Assembly (NCBI GenBank): GCA_018823025.1
Contig: JAHJJI010000013.1
Coordinates: forward strand, 1-64,000
DNA: 64,000 nt
Direction of reading: 5' to 3'
Source: Gammaproteobacteria bacterium
GTDB lineage: Bacteria > Pseudomonadota > Gammaproteobacteria > Burkholderiales > Sulfuricellaceae
The notes under the pieces: generated by a model
Databases searched by the model: none
What the model saw: only the letters and a program-made list of their open reading frames with translations
Told to the model about the DNA's origin: nothing
In this document: one piece after another, positions 27,666 to 36,413 of the stretch
Numbering within the stretch: the first letter of the stretch is position 1
How the letters are laid out: each line of letters opens with the position of its first letter
Program-made: the position numbers and the translations under genes

Positions 27666-29363
27666 TTATACCAGAATCATTTCACTCAAGCCCTTACCAG
27701 CGGGAATCATCGGGAAAACATTTTCCTTCTGGTCGGTAATGAAGTTCATGAACACCAGCCTATCCTTCATATCGAACGCCTCTTTCAGTGCACCTTCGAC
27801 ATCTTCCGGCTTCTCGATCTTCATGCCGACATGGCCGTAACTCTCTGCCAGCTTGGAAAAATCCGGCAGCGCATCCATATAGGATTCGGCATAACGGTTG
27901 CCATAAAAAAATTCCTGCCACTGCCTCACCATACCGAGGTAGCGGTTGTTGAGCAAAATGATCTTGAGCGGCAGATTGAACTGCTTGCAGGTAGACAGTT
28001 CCTGGATATTCATCTGGATGCTGCCCTCGCCGGTCACGCAGGCCACCATCGCCTCGGGGTGGGCAAACTGCACACCCATCGCTGCCGGCATGCCGAAGCC
28101 CATGGTGCCCAAACCACCAGAGTTGATCCAGCGACGCGGCTGGTCGAACTTGTAATACTGCGCAGCCCACATCTGGTGCTGCCCGACATCGGAGGTCACA
28201 TAAGCGTCACCCCGGGTAACCTGGTGCAGTTTTTCGATCACGTACTGGGGCTTGATCAGGCTGCTATCGCGATCGTATTTCATGCAGTCCTGCGAACGCC
28301 ATAGTTCGATCTGCGTCCACCAAGTTTTGAGTGCCGCCTGGTCGCGCTTCTCTTTGCTGGCCTGAATCAATTTATTCATCTCTGCAAGCACGTCCTTAAC
28401 ATTGCCGACGATAGGCACGTCCACCTTGACCCGCTTTGCAATGGAAGTGGGATCAATGTCGATGTGGATAATACGGCGGCCTTCCTGAAAGAAATGCTCC
28501 GGATTGCCGATCACACGATCGTCGAAACGCGCGCCGATGGCGATCAGCACATCGCAATGCTGCATCGCCATGTTGGCTTCATAGGTGCCGTGCATGCCAA
28601 GCATGCCGGTAAACAGCGGATCTGAGGCAGGGTAGCCGCCCAGCCCCATCAGAGTGCTGGTAATCGGGAAACCGAGCTGGCGCGTAAGCTGGGTCAGTTC
28701 CTCCGCCGCATTACTCAGCACCACGCCGCCGCCGGTATAGAACATCGGTCGCTTGGCCTCGAGGATCATCTGCACAGCGCGCTTGATCTGCCCCGGATGA
28801 CCCTTGATCACTGGGTTGTAGGAGCGCATTGTCACCTTTTTCGGATAGGTGAACTCAGTCTTGTGCTGGGTCACATCCTTGGGAATATCCACCACCACCG
28901 GTCCAGGCCGGCCAGTCGAAGCGAGATAAAACGCCTTTTTGATGGTCTCGGCCAGATCCCTGACATCCTTCACCAGGAAATTGTGCTTCACGCAGGGGCG
29001 AGTGATGCCCACCATATCCACTTCCTGGAAGGCATCCATGCCGATCGCAGCAGTCGGCACCTGACCGGAAATCACCACCAGCGGGATCGAATCCATGTAG
29101 GCGGTAGCGATGCCGGTAACGGCATTGGTCGCGCCTGGCCCGGAAGTCACCAGTGCAACGCCGGTCCGACCGGTGGCGCGCGCATAGCCATCAGCAGCAT
29201 GCACCGCGGCCTGCTCGTGCCTGACCAGCACATGCTTGAACTTGTTCTGCTTGAAAACTTCGTCGTAAATATTCAACACTGCACCGCCGGGGTAACCAAA
29301 AACAAATTCGGTCCCTTCTTCCGCCAGACAGCGCACAACGATCTCTGCGCCCGTCAATTCCAT
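27666..29363 (-). CDS. ilvI: Acetolactate synthase large subunit
   Basis: Thiamine-diphosphate and FAD enzyme joining two pyruvates, or pyruvate and 2-oxobutyrate. The 565-residue product has the ThDP glutamate region 'VFGYPGGAVLNIYDEVF', 'RHEQAAVHAADGYARATG', the FAD-binding middle domain and the ThDP motif 'GEGSIQMNIQELSTCKQFNLPLK' (GDG variant 'TGEGS', then NN 'LLNNRYLGMVRQWQ'). It heads ilvI-ilvH-ilvC. A 13-codon ORF upstream (29398-29439) is a weak leader-peptide candidate. Confidence 0.97.
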   Translation of the reverse strand: MELTGAEIVVRCLAEEGTEFVFGYPGGAVLNIYDEVFKQNKFKHVLVRHEQAAVHAADGYARATGRTGVALVTSGPGATNAVTGIATAYMDSIPLVVISGQVPTAAIGMDAFQEVDMVGITRPCVKHNFLVKDVRDLAETIKKAFYLASTGRPGPVVVDIPKDVTQHKTEFTYPKKVTMRSYNPVIKGHPGQIKRAVQMILEAKRPMFYTGGGVVLSNAAEELTQLTRQLGFPITSTLMGLGGYPASDPLFTGMLGMHGTYEANMAMQHCDVLIAIGARFDDRVIGNPEHFFQEGRRIIHIDIDPTSIAKRVKVDVPIVGNVKDVLAEMNKLIQASKEKRDQAALKTWWTQIELWRSQDCMKYDRDSSLIKPQYVIEKLHQVTRGDAYVTSDVGQHQMWAAQYYKFDQPRRWINSGGLGTMGFGMPAAMGVQFAHPEAMVACVTGEGSIQMNIQELSTCKQFNLPLKIILLNNRYLGMVRQWQEFFYGNRYAESYMDALPDFSKLAESYGHVGMKIEKPEDVEGALKEAFDMKDRLVFMNFITDQKENVFPMIPAGKGLSEMILV

Positions 29364-29397
29364 ATATACAGCCTTAAATAATCATTCCGAGGAAACC

Positions 29398-29439
29398 TTA
29401 AACACTAATGGTTGCCGTCAACTTGGTCAAGTGCAGCAT
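29398..29439 (-). CDS. Possible ilv leader peptide (weak)
   Basis: A 13-codon ORF, MLHLTKLTATISV, ends 34 bp before ilvI. Eight of 13 residues are Leu, Thr, Ile or Val, the amino acids that regulate ilv operons. However, there is no long run of regulatory codons, no terminator-antiterminator pair was seen, and a short ORF of this kind can arise by chance. Confidence 0.22.
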   Translation of the reverse strand: MLHLTKLTATISV

Positions 29440-29523
29440 TTTACCAAAGTTGCGAAAGACTCTGCTTTATTTTTCTTTATTTGATAACATACAGCGAAAT
29501 AACGTTACTCAGGAACCCTCCAA

Positions 29524-30087
29524 CTGGCCACTTTTCAGGAACTTTCCAAGTTTCTTGCCGAAGTCGAACGACGCGCCTACAAACAGGCGCTGTTTGCCGT
29601 TCGCGATGAACATGGCGCTCTGGACATCGTGCAGGACTCCATGATGAAACTGACGGAAAAATACTCCGGCAAGCCCGTCGAGGAATTCCCGATGCTGTTC
29701 CAGCGGATTTTGCAAAATACCATCCGCGACTATTACCGACGACAGAAAGTGCGCTCGTTATGGACCACCCTGCTGTCGTCTTTCTCTCCGCATCAGGAAG
29801 AAGAATACGATCCTCTGGAAACTTTAGAGGTGGAGGATGACTCGAATAAGGCTTATCGGCCGGAAGAATCGCTGGCGCGCTCGCAAGTCGTTAAATTGAT
29901 TGAACAAGCATTAGAAAGTTTGCCTGCTCGTCAACGGGAAGCATTCCTGCTGCGTTATTGGGAGGAACTGGATGTTTCTCAAACCGCTGCCGCGATGGGT
30001 TGTTCCGAAGGCAGCGTCAAGACGCATTGTTCCCGGGCCACCCACGCAGTGGCGGCCTTCTTGAAATCGAAGGGGATAGAGCCATGA
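29524..30087 (+). CDS. ECF-type RNA polymerase sigma factor with apparent CTG start
   Basis: A 187-residue sigma-70 family factor. Region 2 is 'ALDIVQDSMMKLTEKYSGKP' with 'LFQRILQNTIRDYYRRQKVR'; region 4 is 'LESLPARQREAFLLRYWEEL' with the helix-turn-helix 'SQTAAAMGCSEGSVKTHCSR'. Family homologues begin MAT/VAT…ELSDFL. Here the matching frame starts 'L-A-T-F-Q-E-L-S-K-F-L' at CTG 29524, with AGGA nine bases upstream and an in-frame stop at 29500. The first ATG is 36 codons inside region 2, so a CTG start is the best explanation. The stop overlaps the DUF3619 start (ATGA). Confidence 0.88.
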   Translation: MATFQELSKFLAEVERRAYKQALFAVRDEHGALDIVQDSMMKLTEKYSGKPVEEFPMLFQRILQNTIRDYYRRQKVRSLWTTLLSSFSPHQEEEYDPLETLEVEDDSNKAYRPEESLARSQVVKLIEQALESLPARQREAFLLRYWEELDVSQTAAAMGCSEGSVKTHCSRATHAVAAFLKSKGIEP

Positions 30088-30482
30088 ACGAACCCATGAA
30101 TGAATACGGCCTGGCAAAAAAAATTACGCAACATCTCGATTGCGGCACGGCCAACCTGGAAGATCGCATACACTATCGCCTTCAGGCAGCGCGCCGGCAC
30201 GCCCTGGAAGCCTATGCAAAACCCCAGCATAGCTTTAGCCTGGCATGGGGCCATAGCGGAAACGGCGGCAATCACCACCATGGCAGCCACTCGCCTTTCC
30301 GTACCTGGCTACCTCTGGTAGTCTTGGTATTGGGCCTGATGTTCGTCACTTACTGGCAAACCAATCAACAGCCGAGCGACATTGCGGAAATCGACGCGCA
30401 TCTGCTGGCTAGTGATTTGCCGCTCCACGCCTTCATTGATAATGGATTCGATACATGGCTAGAAGGCTCCTCGCAGGAATAA
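30084..30482 (+). CDS. DUF3619-family membrane protein, candidate anti-sigma partner
   Basis: A 132-residue protein: soluble N-terminal part with 'IHYRLQAARRHALEAYAKP', a His/Gly-rich stretch (residues ~55-68), one transmembrane helix ('WLPLVVLVLGLMFVTYW') and a short periplasmic tail 'DLPLHAFIDNGFDTWL'. The family is specific to betaproteobacteria and nearly always follows this sigma factor, here with ATGA overlap. A role as membrane-bound regulator of the sigma factor is an inference from topology and position. Confidence 0.8.
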   Translation: MNEPMNEYGLAKKITQHLDCGTANLEDRIHYRLQAARRHALEAYAKPQHSFSLAWGHSGNGGNHHHGSHSPFRTWLPLVVLVLGLMFVTYWQTNQQPSDIAEIDAHLLASDLPLHAFIDNGFDTWLEGSSQE

Positions 30483-31006
30483 CCCTCACCTTCTGCCTGC
30501 TGGCACAAGGGATTGCACTTGCGGCTCAACCCCCAGAACCTCGGCAACCCAACTGGGCCGAACTTTCACTTGAGCAGAAACAGATTCTGTCCCCGGTAGG
30601 AGAGCAATGGGACAGCATGCCCGCAATCCAGCGCAAGCGTTTGCTAGGTGTGGCCAAAAGTTACCCGAAAATGAAGCCGGACGAACAGCAGCGTGTCCAG
30701 AGGCGGCTAAAAACCTGGATTTCACTCACCCCGGACGAACGTACCCAGGCACGCGATAAATATGAAAAACTGAAGCAACTGCCGCCTGAAAAGCGTTTGG
30801 AAATACAAAAAAAATGGCAGGAGTACCAGCAGCTTCCTGAAGAGAAGAAAGCCCAACTTAGGCACGGAAAGAAAGCCCCTACCCCAATGGCTGCTCCGCT
30901 CGCCATCCAAACCCCCAAGGCCAACCCGGAGACCGCGACGAGCGATGCCCCCGCGCCCGCCACCCAGAACCCAACAGCGGACATGACCAAGCCCGTTGCA
31001 AACTAA
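30455..31006 (+). CDS. DUF3106-family secreted protein
   Basis: A 183-residue exported protein with a signal peptide (MARRLLAGITLTFCLLAQGIALA). The mature part has helical repeats rich in Leu, Gln, Arg and Trp: 'WAELSLEQKQILSPVGEQWD', 'RQRLLG'-like 'QRKRLLGVAKSYPKMKPDEQ', 'WISLTPDERTQARDKYEKL' and 'LPPEKRLEIQKKWQEYQQLP'. A Pro/Ala-rich tail ends the protein. The repeat pattern recalls periplasmic stress proteins of the LTXXQ kind. It overlaps the DUF3619 gene by 28 bp. Confidence 0.8.
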   Translation: MARRLLAGITLTFCLLAQGIALAAQPPEPRQPNWAELSLEQKQILSPVGEQWDSMPAIQRKRLLGVAKSYPKMKPDEQQRVQRRLKTWISLTPDERTQARDKYEKLKQLPPEKRLEIQKKWQEYQQLPEEKKAQLRHGKKAPTPMAAPLAIQTPKANPETATSDAPAPATQNPTADMTKPVAN

Positions 31007-31019
31007 CTCCAGCAGTTCC

Positions 31020-31442
31020 ATGACGCCACCCACAAACACCCCGGGAATTACTCGCCGCCTTGCAAGCATGCTTTACGAATCATTGCTGCTGACAGCAGTG
31101 CTGTTTATCGCCGGCTTCATTTTTACCACTATTTTCCACTCACCTCTATCCCCCATTCTCCGATTCGTTTTCCAGATTTATCTACTTCTGGTAATGGCAT
31201 TCTATTTCATCGGGTACTGGATGCACGGTGGACAAACCCTGCCCATGAAAACCTGGCACCTGCGGATAGTACGCACGGATGGCCAAGCCCTTAGCCTGAA
31301 ACAGGCATGCCTGCGTTTTCTTCTCGCCGTGTTTGGCGTAGGGCTGGGCTTCGGCATCCTGTGGGCGCTGTTCGACCGCGAGCGTCTGTTCTGGCACGAT
31401 CGCATGGCGGGAACTAAAGTAATCCTGAGTCCTGAGTCCTGA
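31020..31442 (+). CDS. RDD-family membrane protein
   Basis: A 140-residue protein with the RDD family pattern: 'TRRLASMLYESLLLTAVLFI' (the Arg of RDD with charged partners), a second membrane segment, 'GQTLPMKTWHLRIVRTDGQ' and a third segment 'FLLAVFGVGLGFGILWALFD'. The end 'WHDRMAGTKVILSP' is typical. The final codons and the stop (TGA) lie inside a heptamer array, so the last residues are supplied by the repeat. ATG 31020 is preferred over 30996, which lies in the preceding gene. Confidence 0.85.
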   Translation: MTPPTNTPGITRRLASMLYESLLLTAVLFIAGFIFTTIFHSPLSPILRFVFQIYLLLVMAFYFIGYWMHGGQTLPMKTWHLRIVRTDGQALSLKQACLRFLLAVFGVGLGFGILWALFDRERLFWHDRMAGTKVILSPES

Positions 31443-31519
31443 GTCCTGAGTCCTGAGTCCTGAGTCCTGAGTCCAAAGAATCATTGCATAGCGATACCAC
31501 GCACTCAGGACTCAGCACT
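31423..31519. repeat. Heptamer array (TCCTGAG)x7 with inverted copy
   Basis: Seven perfect TCCTGAG units fill 31423-31471. At 31503-31519 ACTCAGGACTCAGCACT is the complementary form. The array starts inside the RDD coding sequence and lies between convergent genes (RDD and lptG). Since 7 is not a multiple of 3, the TGA in each unit gives stops in all three forward frames. Confidence 0.9.
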
Positions 31520-31527
31520 GTTTTTGC

Positions 31528-32601
31528 CTATCTTCTCTCCACCCACCACATCATCGTCATCGCCGCACAAAAAAACACCAGCGTAGGAAAAACGGCACTG
31601 AACATGGGCGACCAGTCGTTCAATAGCCCGAGATGAGCGAATAGCCGGTTCAATAAATGAAAACCCAATCCCAGCATGATGCCGGCAAATATTTTTGCGC
31701 TCACCCCACCTGAACGTCCCTGGTAATAAGCAAACGGCAATGCCAGCATAATCATTACCAAAACCGCAAAAGGGTAGACCAGCTTCGACCACAGTGCAAT
31801 TTCGTAGCGCGTCGTTTTCTGCTTGTTTTCACTCAGGTGCTGGACATAAAAATACAGGTTCCAGGCTGACATCTGCTCCGGCACCACCAGCAGCACATTA
31901 AGAATGTCAGGAGTCAGCACCGAATGCCAATAAGCCTCGGGAAGCGTACTGACTATCGTCCTGCCCGACTCGAACCGGGTCTGCGCCACATCCGTCAAGC
32001 GCCAGCGATTCTCGGATACGTGCTCGCCGCGCTTTGCGTAACTAATCGCGCGCAAACTAAAATCCGGGTCGAACTCATAGATTTTCACTCCCTTCATGGA
32101 GGTATCCGGCAGCACCTCCTCGACATTGACGAAGCTCCCCGCATCTTTCACCCACAGGCCGGAACGAAATTCCTGCGCCACTACCGAACTGGTGGCCTTT
32201 AAACGCAACTCTTGGGCAGCTCGCCCGCTAAGTGGCGCGATAAACTCACCGAAAACAAAGGTCAGAGCCACGAACAGCAATCCGGCTTTTGCCAGCGACA
32301 AGGCAATGCGCTGCACGGACAGCCCCGACACGCGCATCACGGTAAGCTCGGAATGGGCTGTCAGTTGCGCCAGGGCGAACAGAGAGCCGATCAAGGTCGC
32401 AATCGGGAATAGTTCGTAAACATGACCGGGCAGGGAAAGCAGGACATAACCAAAGATTTTGACCAGCCGGTAATCGCCCTTGCCCAGGTCGCCCAACTCG
32501 TGAATCAGATCAAAAAAAGCGAACAGCATGAGCAGGGCTGCAAACACCAACAACGTGGCCGAATAAATTTCACGTGCCAGATAGCGGCTGATGATTCTCA
32601 T
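31528..32601 (-). CDS. lptG: LPS export permease LptG
   Basis: Inner-membrane half of the LptB2FG ABC exporter that extracts lipopolysaccharide towards the outer membrane. The 357-residue product starts [20 protein letters not shown] and has six membrane segments, three at each end, around a periplasmic beta-jellyroll. Typical segments are 'LGDLGKGDYRLVKIFGYVLL', 'HSELTVMRVSGLSVQRI' and 'YRSGGVSAKIFAGIMLGLGF'-type end. The ATG at 32601 overlaps lptF (ATGA); an upstream extension is not needed. Confidence 0.95.
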   Translation of the reverse strand: MRIISRYLAREIYSATLLVFAALLMLFAFFDLIHELGDLGKGDYRLVKIFGYVLLSLPGHVYELFPIATLIGSLFALAQLTAHSELTVMRVSGLSVQRIALSLAKAGLLFVALTFVFGEFIAPLSGRAAQELRLKATSSVVAQEFRSGLWVKDAGSFVNVEEVLPDTSMKGVKIYEFDPDFSLRAISYAKRGEHVSENRWRLTDVAQTRFESGRTIVSTLPEAYWHSVLTPDILNVLLVVPEQMSAWNLYFYVQHLSENKQKTTRYEIALWSKLVYPFAVLVMIMLALPFAYYQGRSGGVSAKIFAGIMLGLGFHLLNRLFAHLGLLNDWSPMFSAVFPTLVFFCAAMTMMWWVERR

Positions 32602-33713
32602 GTGCGCTCGCCACCGAGCCGAAGAATAAATTTTTTCAGCCAGATAATCCAGAATGGCGCCAGTACAAGCCGGCGGTAAAACAGGAACAACAGCACCAGC
32701 AGCATCACGCCATGCACCAGCCACAGCCCGATATACGGAGACAGTTTGCTTTGCGCCACCCAGGCCTGGGTAATACTCAGGAAATTGCTGTAAACCATGT
32801 AGAGAAGCAATGCCAGGATTAAATTAAGTGAGCGTCCTGCACGCGGATTGACGAAACTCAGCGGGATCGCCAGCAACGCCAGAATGAAAGCGCTGAGCGG
32901 CAAGCCCAGCCGCCACAGCAGTTCCCCCATATTGACCGGTGAACGGTCGCTCAGCAACATTAGCGTGGAAAGGGATTTCTGCGTCGGCGGAATCAGGCTC
33001 GCCTCATAAGCATGAATCCGGATGGAATAGCGTTCGAAGTCCATGATCTTGTAATCCGGCGAACCGCCGGCGCCCTCATAGCGCCTGCCGTTGAGCAGCA
33101 CCATGAATCGATCACCATTTTCAGATACCGTCGTATAGCCATGCTGAGCCACCAGTATGCCCAACTTCTGATGCTGGACAGAGCGCATGAAAATGTTGCT
33201 GACCGTGTTATTCGCGCCAGCAAAGCTTTCCACGAAATACACCCGCTCGGCAAATTTGGATTCCTTGAACACGCCCGGCGCCACCGAGGATACATCGTCG
33301 CGACTGTCCATTTGCTGCCGGAATTCATCGCTTTTTCTCAACGCCCAAGGGGAAACCACCAGACTTAAAAACGCGATGGCAAATACCGCCGGAGCGGCGA
33401 AGCTCACCACCGGACGCACCCATGCCCTGACGCTCAAGCCGGCGGTGAACCAGACCACCATTTCACTATCACGATAGCAACGAGTCAATGTCATTAAAAC
33501 AGCAATAAACACCGTCAAGGACAGTAAAACCGGCAAGTAATTAATAATACTGAAGCCGAGGAAGGCCGCCACCGCCTCGTTAGCCACAGCACCACCGGCC
33601 GCCTGCCCGAGATAGCGGATCAGCATCGTGGTGAGGGTAATCATCAGCAGCACCGAAAAAACCAGCAAGGCATTGCCGGCCATCTCGCGCAGCAGGGCGC
33701 GGCGGAAAATCAT
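32598..33713 (-). CDS. lptF: LPS export permease LptF
   Basis: Partner of LptG in lipopolysaccharide export. The 371-residue protein begins [19 protein letters not shown] and shows '[20 protein letters not shown]', '[22 protein letters not shown]' (the coupling-helix region) and '[25 protein letters not shown]', all family hallmarks. It is divergent from pepA, the standard proteobacterial arrangement, and precedes lptG with ATGA overlap. Confidence 0.96.
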   Translation of the reverse strand: MIFRRALLREMAGNALLVFSVLLMITLTTMLIRYLGQAAGGAVANEAVAAFLGFSIINYLPVLLSLTVFIAVLMTLTRCYRDSEMVVWFTAGLSVRAWVRPVVSFAAPAVFAIAFLSLVVSPWALRKSDEFRQQMDSRDDVSSVAPGVFKESKFAERVYFVESFAGANNTVSNIFMRSVQHQKLGILVAQHGYTTVSENGDRFMVLLNGRRYEGAGGSPDYKIMDFERYSIRIHAYEASLIPPTQKSLSTLMLLSDRSPVNMGELLWRLGLPLSAFILALLAIPLSFVNPRAGRSLNLILALLLYMVYSNFLSITQAWVAQSKLSPYIGLWLVHGVMLLVLLFLFYRRLVLAPFWIIWLKKFILRLGGERT

Positions 33714-33836
33714 CGTTTTAGGTTTTCTTTGACTTTTAGACTGCAGTCTGCGGATAATTGCCGATTACTAAATATCATGTATAAAACCTGCCTGAAATAC
33801 GCGGATATGCGGACAGGATCAAGTAAGGAGCAAAAA

Positions 33837-35327
33837 GTGGAATTTAGCATAAAAAGCGGTAGCCCGGAAAAACAGCGCAGCGCCTGCGTCGTGATCGGCG
33901 TATTCGAGCCACGCAAGCTGGCACTAGCCGGCGAGATAATCGACCAGATTTCCAACCATTACCTGAGCGATATTATCCGCCGCGGCGACATGGAAGGAAA
34001 GTCCGGCACCACACTCATGCTCCACAACGTTCCCAATACCCTGTGCGACCGGGTGTTGCTAATCGGTTTGGGCAAGGAGCGTGAATTCAAAGACCAGGAA
34101 TATCGCAATGCTGTCCGCACAGCCATCAAAACCCTGAATGAAACCGGAGCTCTGGAAGCCTCGGTTTTCCTCACCGAACTCCCGGTCAAGCGCCGCGACA
34201 CCGCATGGAAAGTCGAGCAGGCCGTATTGATGGCCATGGAAGGGGTTTACCGCTTCGATCAGCTGAAAAGCAAACAGGAAGAAATGCGCCGCCCATTGCG
34301 CCGTATCGTCCTGAACGTGTCGCGCCGCACCGAGCTGAGCATCGGCGAAGAAGCCGCCAAACAAGGCCAGGCGATCGCCGACGGCATGAACATGGCCAAG
34401 GACCTCGGCAACTTGCCCGGCAACATCTGCACCCCCGCCTACCTGGCCCAGCAGGCGCAGGAACTGGCAAAAACCTATAAACTTAAAATTGAAGTACTGG
34501 AACAGAAAGACATGGAAGCCCTGAAAATGGGTTCGCTGCTTTCCGTGGCGCGCGGTAGCCGCCAGCCGCCCAAGCTGATCGTTTTGCACTACCAGGGCAA
34601 TAAAAAACAAAAACCGGTGGTGCTGGTCGGCAAGGGCGTCACCTTCGATGCCGGCGGCATCTCCCTCAAACCCGCCGCCGAAATGGACGAAATGAAGTAC
34701 GACATGTCCGGCGCAGCCAGCGTGCTCGGTGTGTTCAAGGCGGTGGCCCAGCTCAAGCTACCGATCAATCTGGTGGGCATCATACCGGCCACGGAGAACC
34801 TGCCAGACGGCGATGCCAACAAGCCCGGCGACGTTGTCACCAGCATGTCCGGACAGACCATCGAAGTGCTCAATACCGATGCAGAAGGACGTTTGATCCT
34901 GTGCGACGCCCTCACCTACGCCGAACGCTTCGAGCCGGAAGCGGTAGTGGATATCGCCACCCTCACTGGCGCCTGTCTCATCGCACTAGGCAACCATGCC
35001 TCCGGTCTGTTCAGCAGCCACGACGCCCTTGCCCGCGAACTGCTTCATGCCGGCGAATACGCGGTCGATCGTGCCTGGCACATGCCGTTGTGGGACGATT
35101 ACCAGGAGCAACTGAAGAGCAACTTCGCCGACATGGCCAACATCGGCGGCCGTGCCGGTGGTGCTATCACTGCCGCCTGCTTCTTATCGCGCTTCGCCAA
35201 GAAATACGACTGGGCGCACCTGGACATTGCCGGTACAGCCTGGAAATCCGGCAAGGACAAAGGTTCGACCGGACGGCCGGTGGCGCTGCTGGTACATTTC
35301 CTGATCAATAAATGTAAGGGAGATTAG
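33837..35327 (+). CDS. pepA: Leucyl aminopeptidase PepA
   Basis: Cytosolic dizinc/dimanganese M17 aminopeptidase; PepA proteins can also bind DNA. The 496-residue product has the N-terminal macro-like domain and the catalytic domain with '[20 protein letters not shown]', '[13 protein letters not shown]' and the signature '[14 protein letters not shown]'. The start is GTG at 33837, six bases after a strong AAGGAG; an upstream ATG in frame lacks this. It is followed by holC, the usual order. Confidence 0.97.
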   Translation: MEFSIKSGSPEKQRSACVVIGVFEPRKLALAGEIIDQISNHYLSDIIRRGDMEGKSGTTLMLHNVPNTLCDRVLLIGLGKEREFKDQEYRNAVRTAIKTLNETGALEASVFLTELPVKRRDTAWKVEQAVLMAMEGVYRFDQLKSKQEEMRRPLRRIVLNVSRRTELSIGEEAAKQGQAIADGMNMAKDLGNLPGNICTPAYLAQQAQELAKTYKLKIEVLEQKDMEALKMGSLLSVARGSRQPPKLIVLHYQGNKKQKPVVLVGKGVTFDAGGISLKPAAEMDEMKYDMSGAASVLGVFKAVAQLKLPINLVGIIPATENLPDGDANKPGDVVTSMSGQTIEVLNTDAEGRLILCDALTYAERFEPEAVVDIATLTGACLIALGNHASGLFSSHDALARELLHAGEYAVDRAWHMPLWDDYQEQLKSNFADMANIGGRAGGAITAACFLSRFAKKYDWAHLDIAGTAWKSGKDKGSTGRPVALLVHFLINKCKGD

Positions 35328-35336
35328 CCAAGCCCA

Positions 35337-35372
35337 TCCTCATCCCAACCTTCTCCCTCTGGGAGAAGGAGC
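35337..35372. repeat. Short widespread intergenic element, copy 2
   Basis: CATCCTCATCCCAACCTTCT followed by CCCTCTGGGAGAAGGAG, with GGGAGAAGG pairing to CCTTCTCCC. It is the reverse-complement relative of 25258-25293. It fills the gap between pepA and holC, and its end may supply the Shine-Dalgarno region of holC. Confidence 0.6.
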
Positions 35373-35397
35373 AATGGTAAAAGGCACTTGTTTTGAT

Positions 35398-35826
35398 ATG
35401 ACCCAAATTGATTTTTACACTCACGCTGCCGACAAATACCACACCGCTTGCGTGCTCTGCGCCAAGGCTGTGGAGCGCGGATTACGGGTCATGGTTTACA
35501 CTCCCGACGCTGCAACCACGGAAAGAATGGACAAACTGCTGTGGAGCACGCCCGCTGTCGGTTTCATCCCGCATTGCCGCGCCTTGGATAGTCTTGCGCC
35601 GGTTACCCCGGTCATCATTGACCATGATACCGACACGCTGGTACACGACGACATCCTGCTCAATCTGCACACCGAACAACCCCTGTTTTTCAGCCGCTTC
35701 CACCGGCTGATCGAAATCGTCAGCACGGAAGAAAATGACCGCACCGCAGCGCGCGAGCGCTTCCGCTTCTATCGAGACCGCGGCTATGAAATTCATTCGC
35801 ATGACATTGGAAACAAGGGCAGATAA
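35398..35826 (+). CDS. holC: DNA polymerase III chi subunit
   Basis: Links the clamp-loader to SSB at the replication fork. The 142-residue product starts MTQIDFYTHAADKYHTACVL and shows 'CAKAVERGLRVMVYTPDA', 'LLWSTPAVGFIPHC' and 'FSRFHRLIEIVSTEENDR', matching HolC in order. The ATG at 35398 was chosen over 35374 because the family starts at this point. It is followed immediately by a hypothetical gene and then valS; holC-valS is conserved. Confidence 0.94.
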   Translation: MTQIDFYTHAADKYHTACVLCAKAVERGLRVMVYTPDAATTERMDKLLWSTPAVGFIPHCRALDSLAPVTPVIIDHDTDTLVHDDILLNLHTEQPLFFSRFHRLIEIVSTEENDRTAARERFRFYRDRGYEIHSHDIGNKGR

Positions 35827-36342
35827 ATGGATCCCGCCAACGGCGAGCCCGACGTACTCGGGAAAATAGACGCTCTGCTTACCCGGCATCGCACCGGTGC
35901 GCCAACACGGCAAGATCTCGCATCGGCCGAGGCACAAGCTGCCCGGGCGGCGATTCCCGTACTGACAGAAATCATCACTGATGACAGCACCATCCCGGTT
36001 CTGACTGAAGCCGTACCCTCTTCCAGGACAAACGAAGCCGCAACAACCAGTCACGGGAAGCCTCCGCTCGACATCGAGGCCGCTGCAAGCGAGCAAGCCA
36101 TCACAAACGAACTGGTTGCAGACATTTCTCATGACGAAGCAGCCCTGCATCAAATTGAGGAATTCATGGTGCAGGAACTGGAAAATCGCATTGCGCTCGA
36201 ATTCACTGCCACTCTGGATCGCGCCCTGAATGAATTACTCGAACATTCACGCGAACATATCCGGCTTGCCGTGCGAGTAGCACTCAGGCAACGGCTCGAC
36301 ACCCCGCCCCACGGTGCAGGCGAAGACCCCGATCAGCCCTGA
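35827..36342 (+). CDS. Hypothetical acidic protein between holC and valS
   Basis: A 171-residue protein starting directly after the holC stop. It is hydrophilic and rich in Ala, Glu, Asp and Thr: an N-terminal segment 'EPDVLGKIDALLTRHR', a disordered middle with repeated 'IPVLTE' (residues ~41-60) and a helical C-terminal third 'ENRIALEFTATLDRALNELL'. No enzyme motif, signal or membrane segment is seen. Betaproteobacteria often have a similar-sized gene here, so conservation of position suggests a replication or tRNA-synthetase neighbour of unknown role. Confidence 0.7.
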   Translation: MDPANGEPDVLGKIDALLTRHRTGAPTRQDLASAEAQAARAAIPVLTEIITDDSTIPVLTEAVPSSRTNEAATTSHGKPPLDIEAAASEQAITNELVADISHDEAALHQIEEFMVQELENRIALEFTATLDRALNELLEHSREHIRLAVRVALRQRLDTPPHGAGEDPDQP

Positions 36343-36413
36343 CCGCCGGTCCGCTTCGATCGGGAAAACGGGTATAATTGCCGCCTTCCCGTTACTCCAA
36401 GAAATTCCAAACC

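Noticed and set aside
29629-30087. Sigma factor starting at ATG 29629
   Set aside because: This would remove most of region 2, which is present upstream in the same frame back to CTG 29524.
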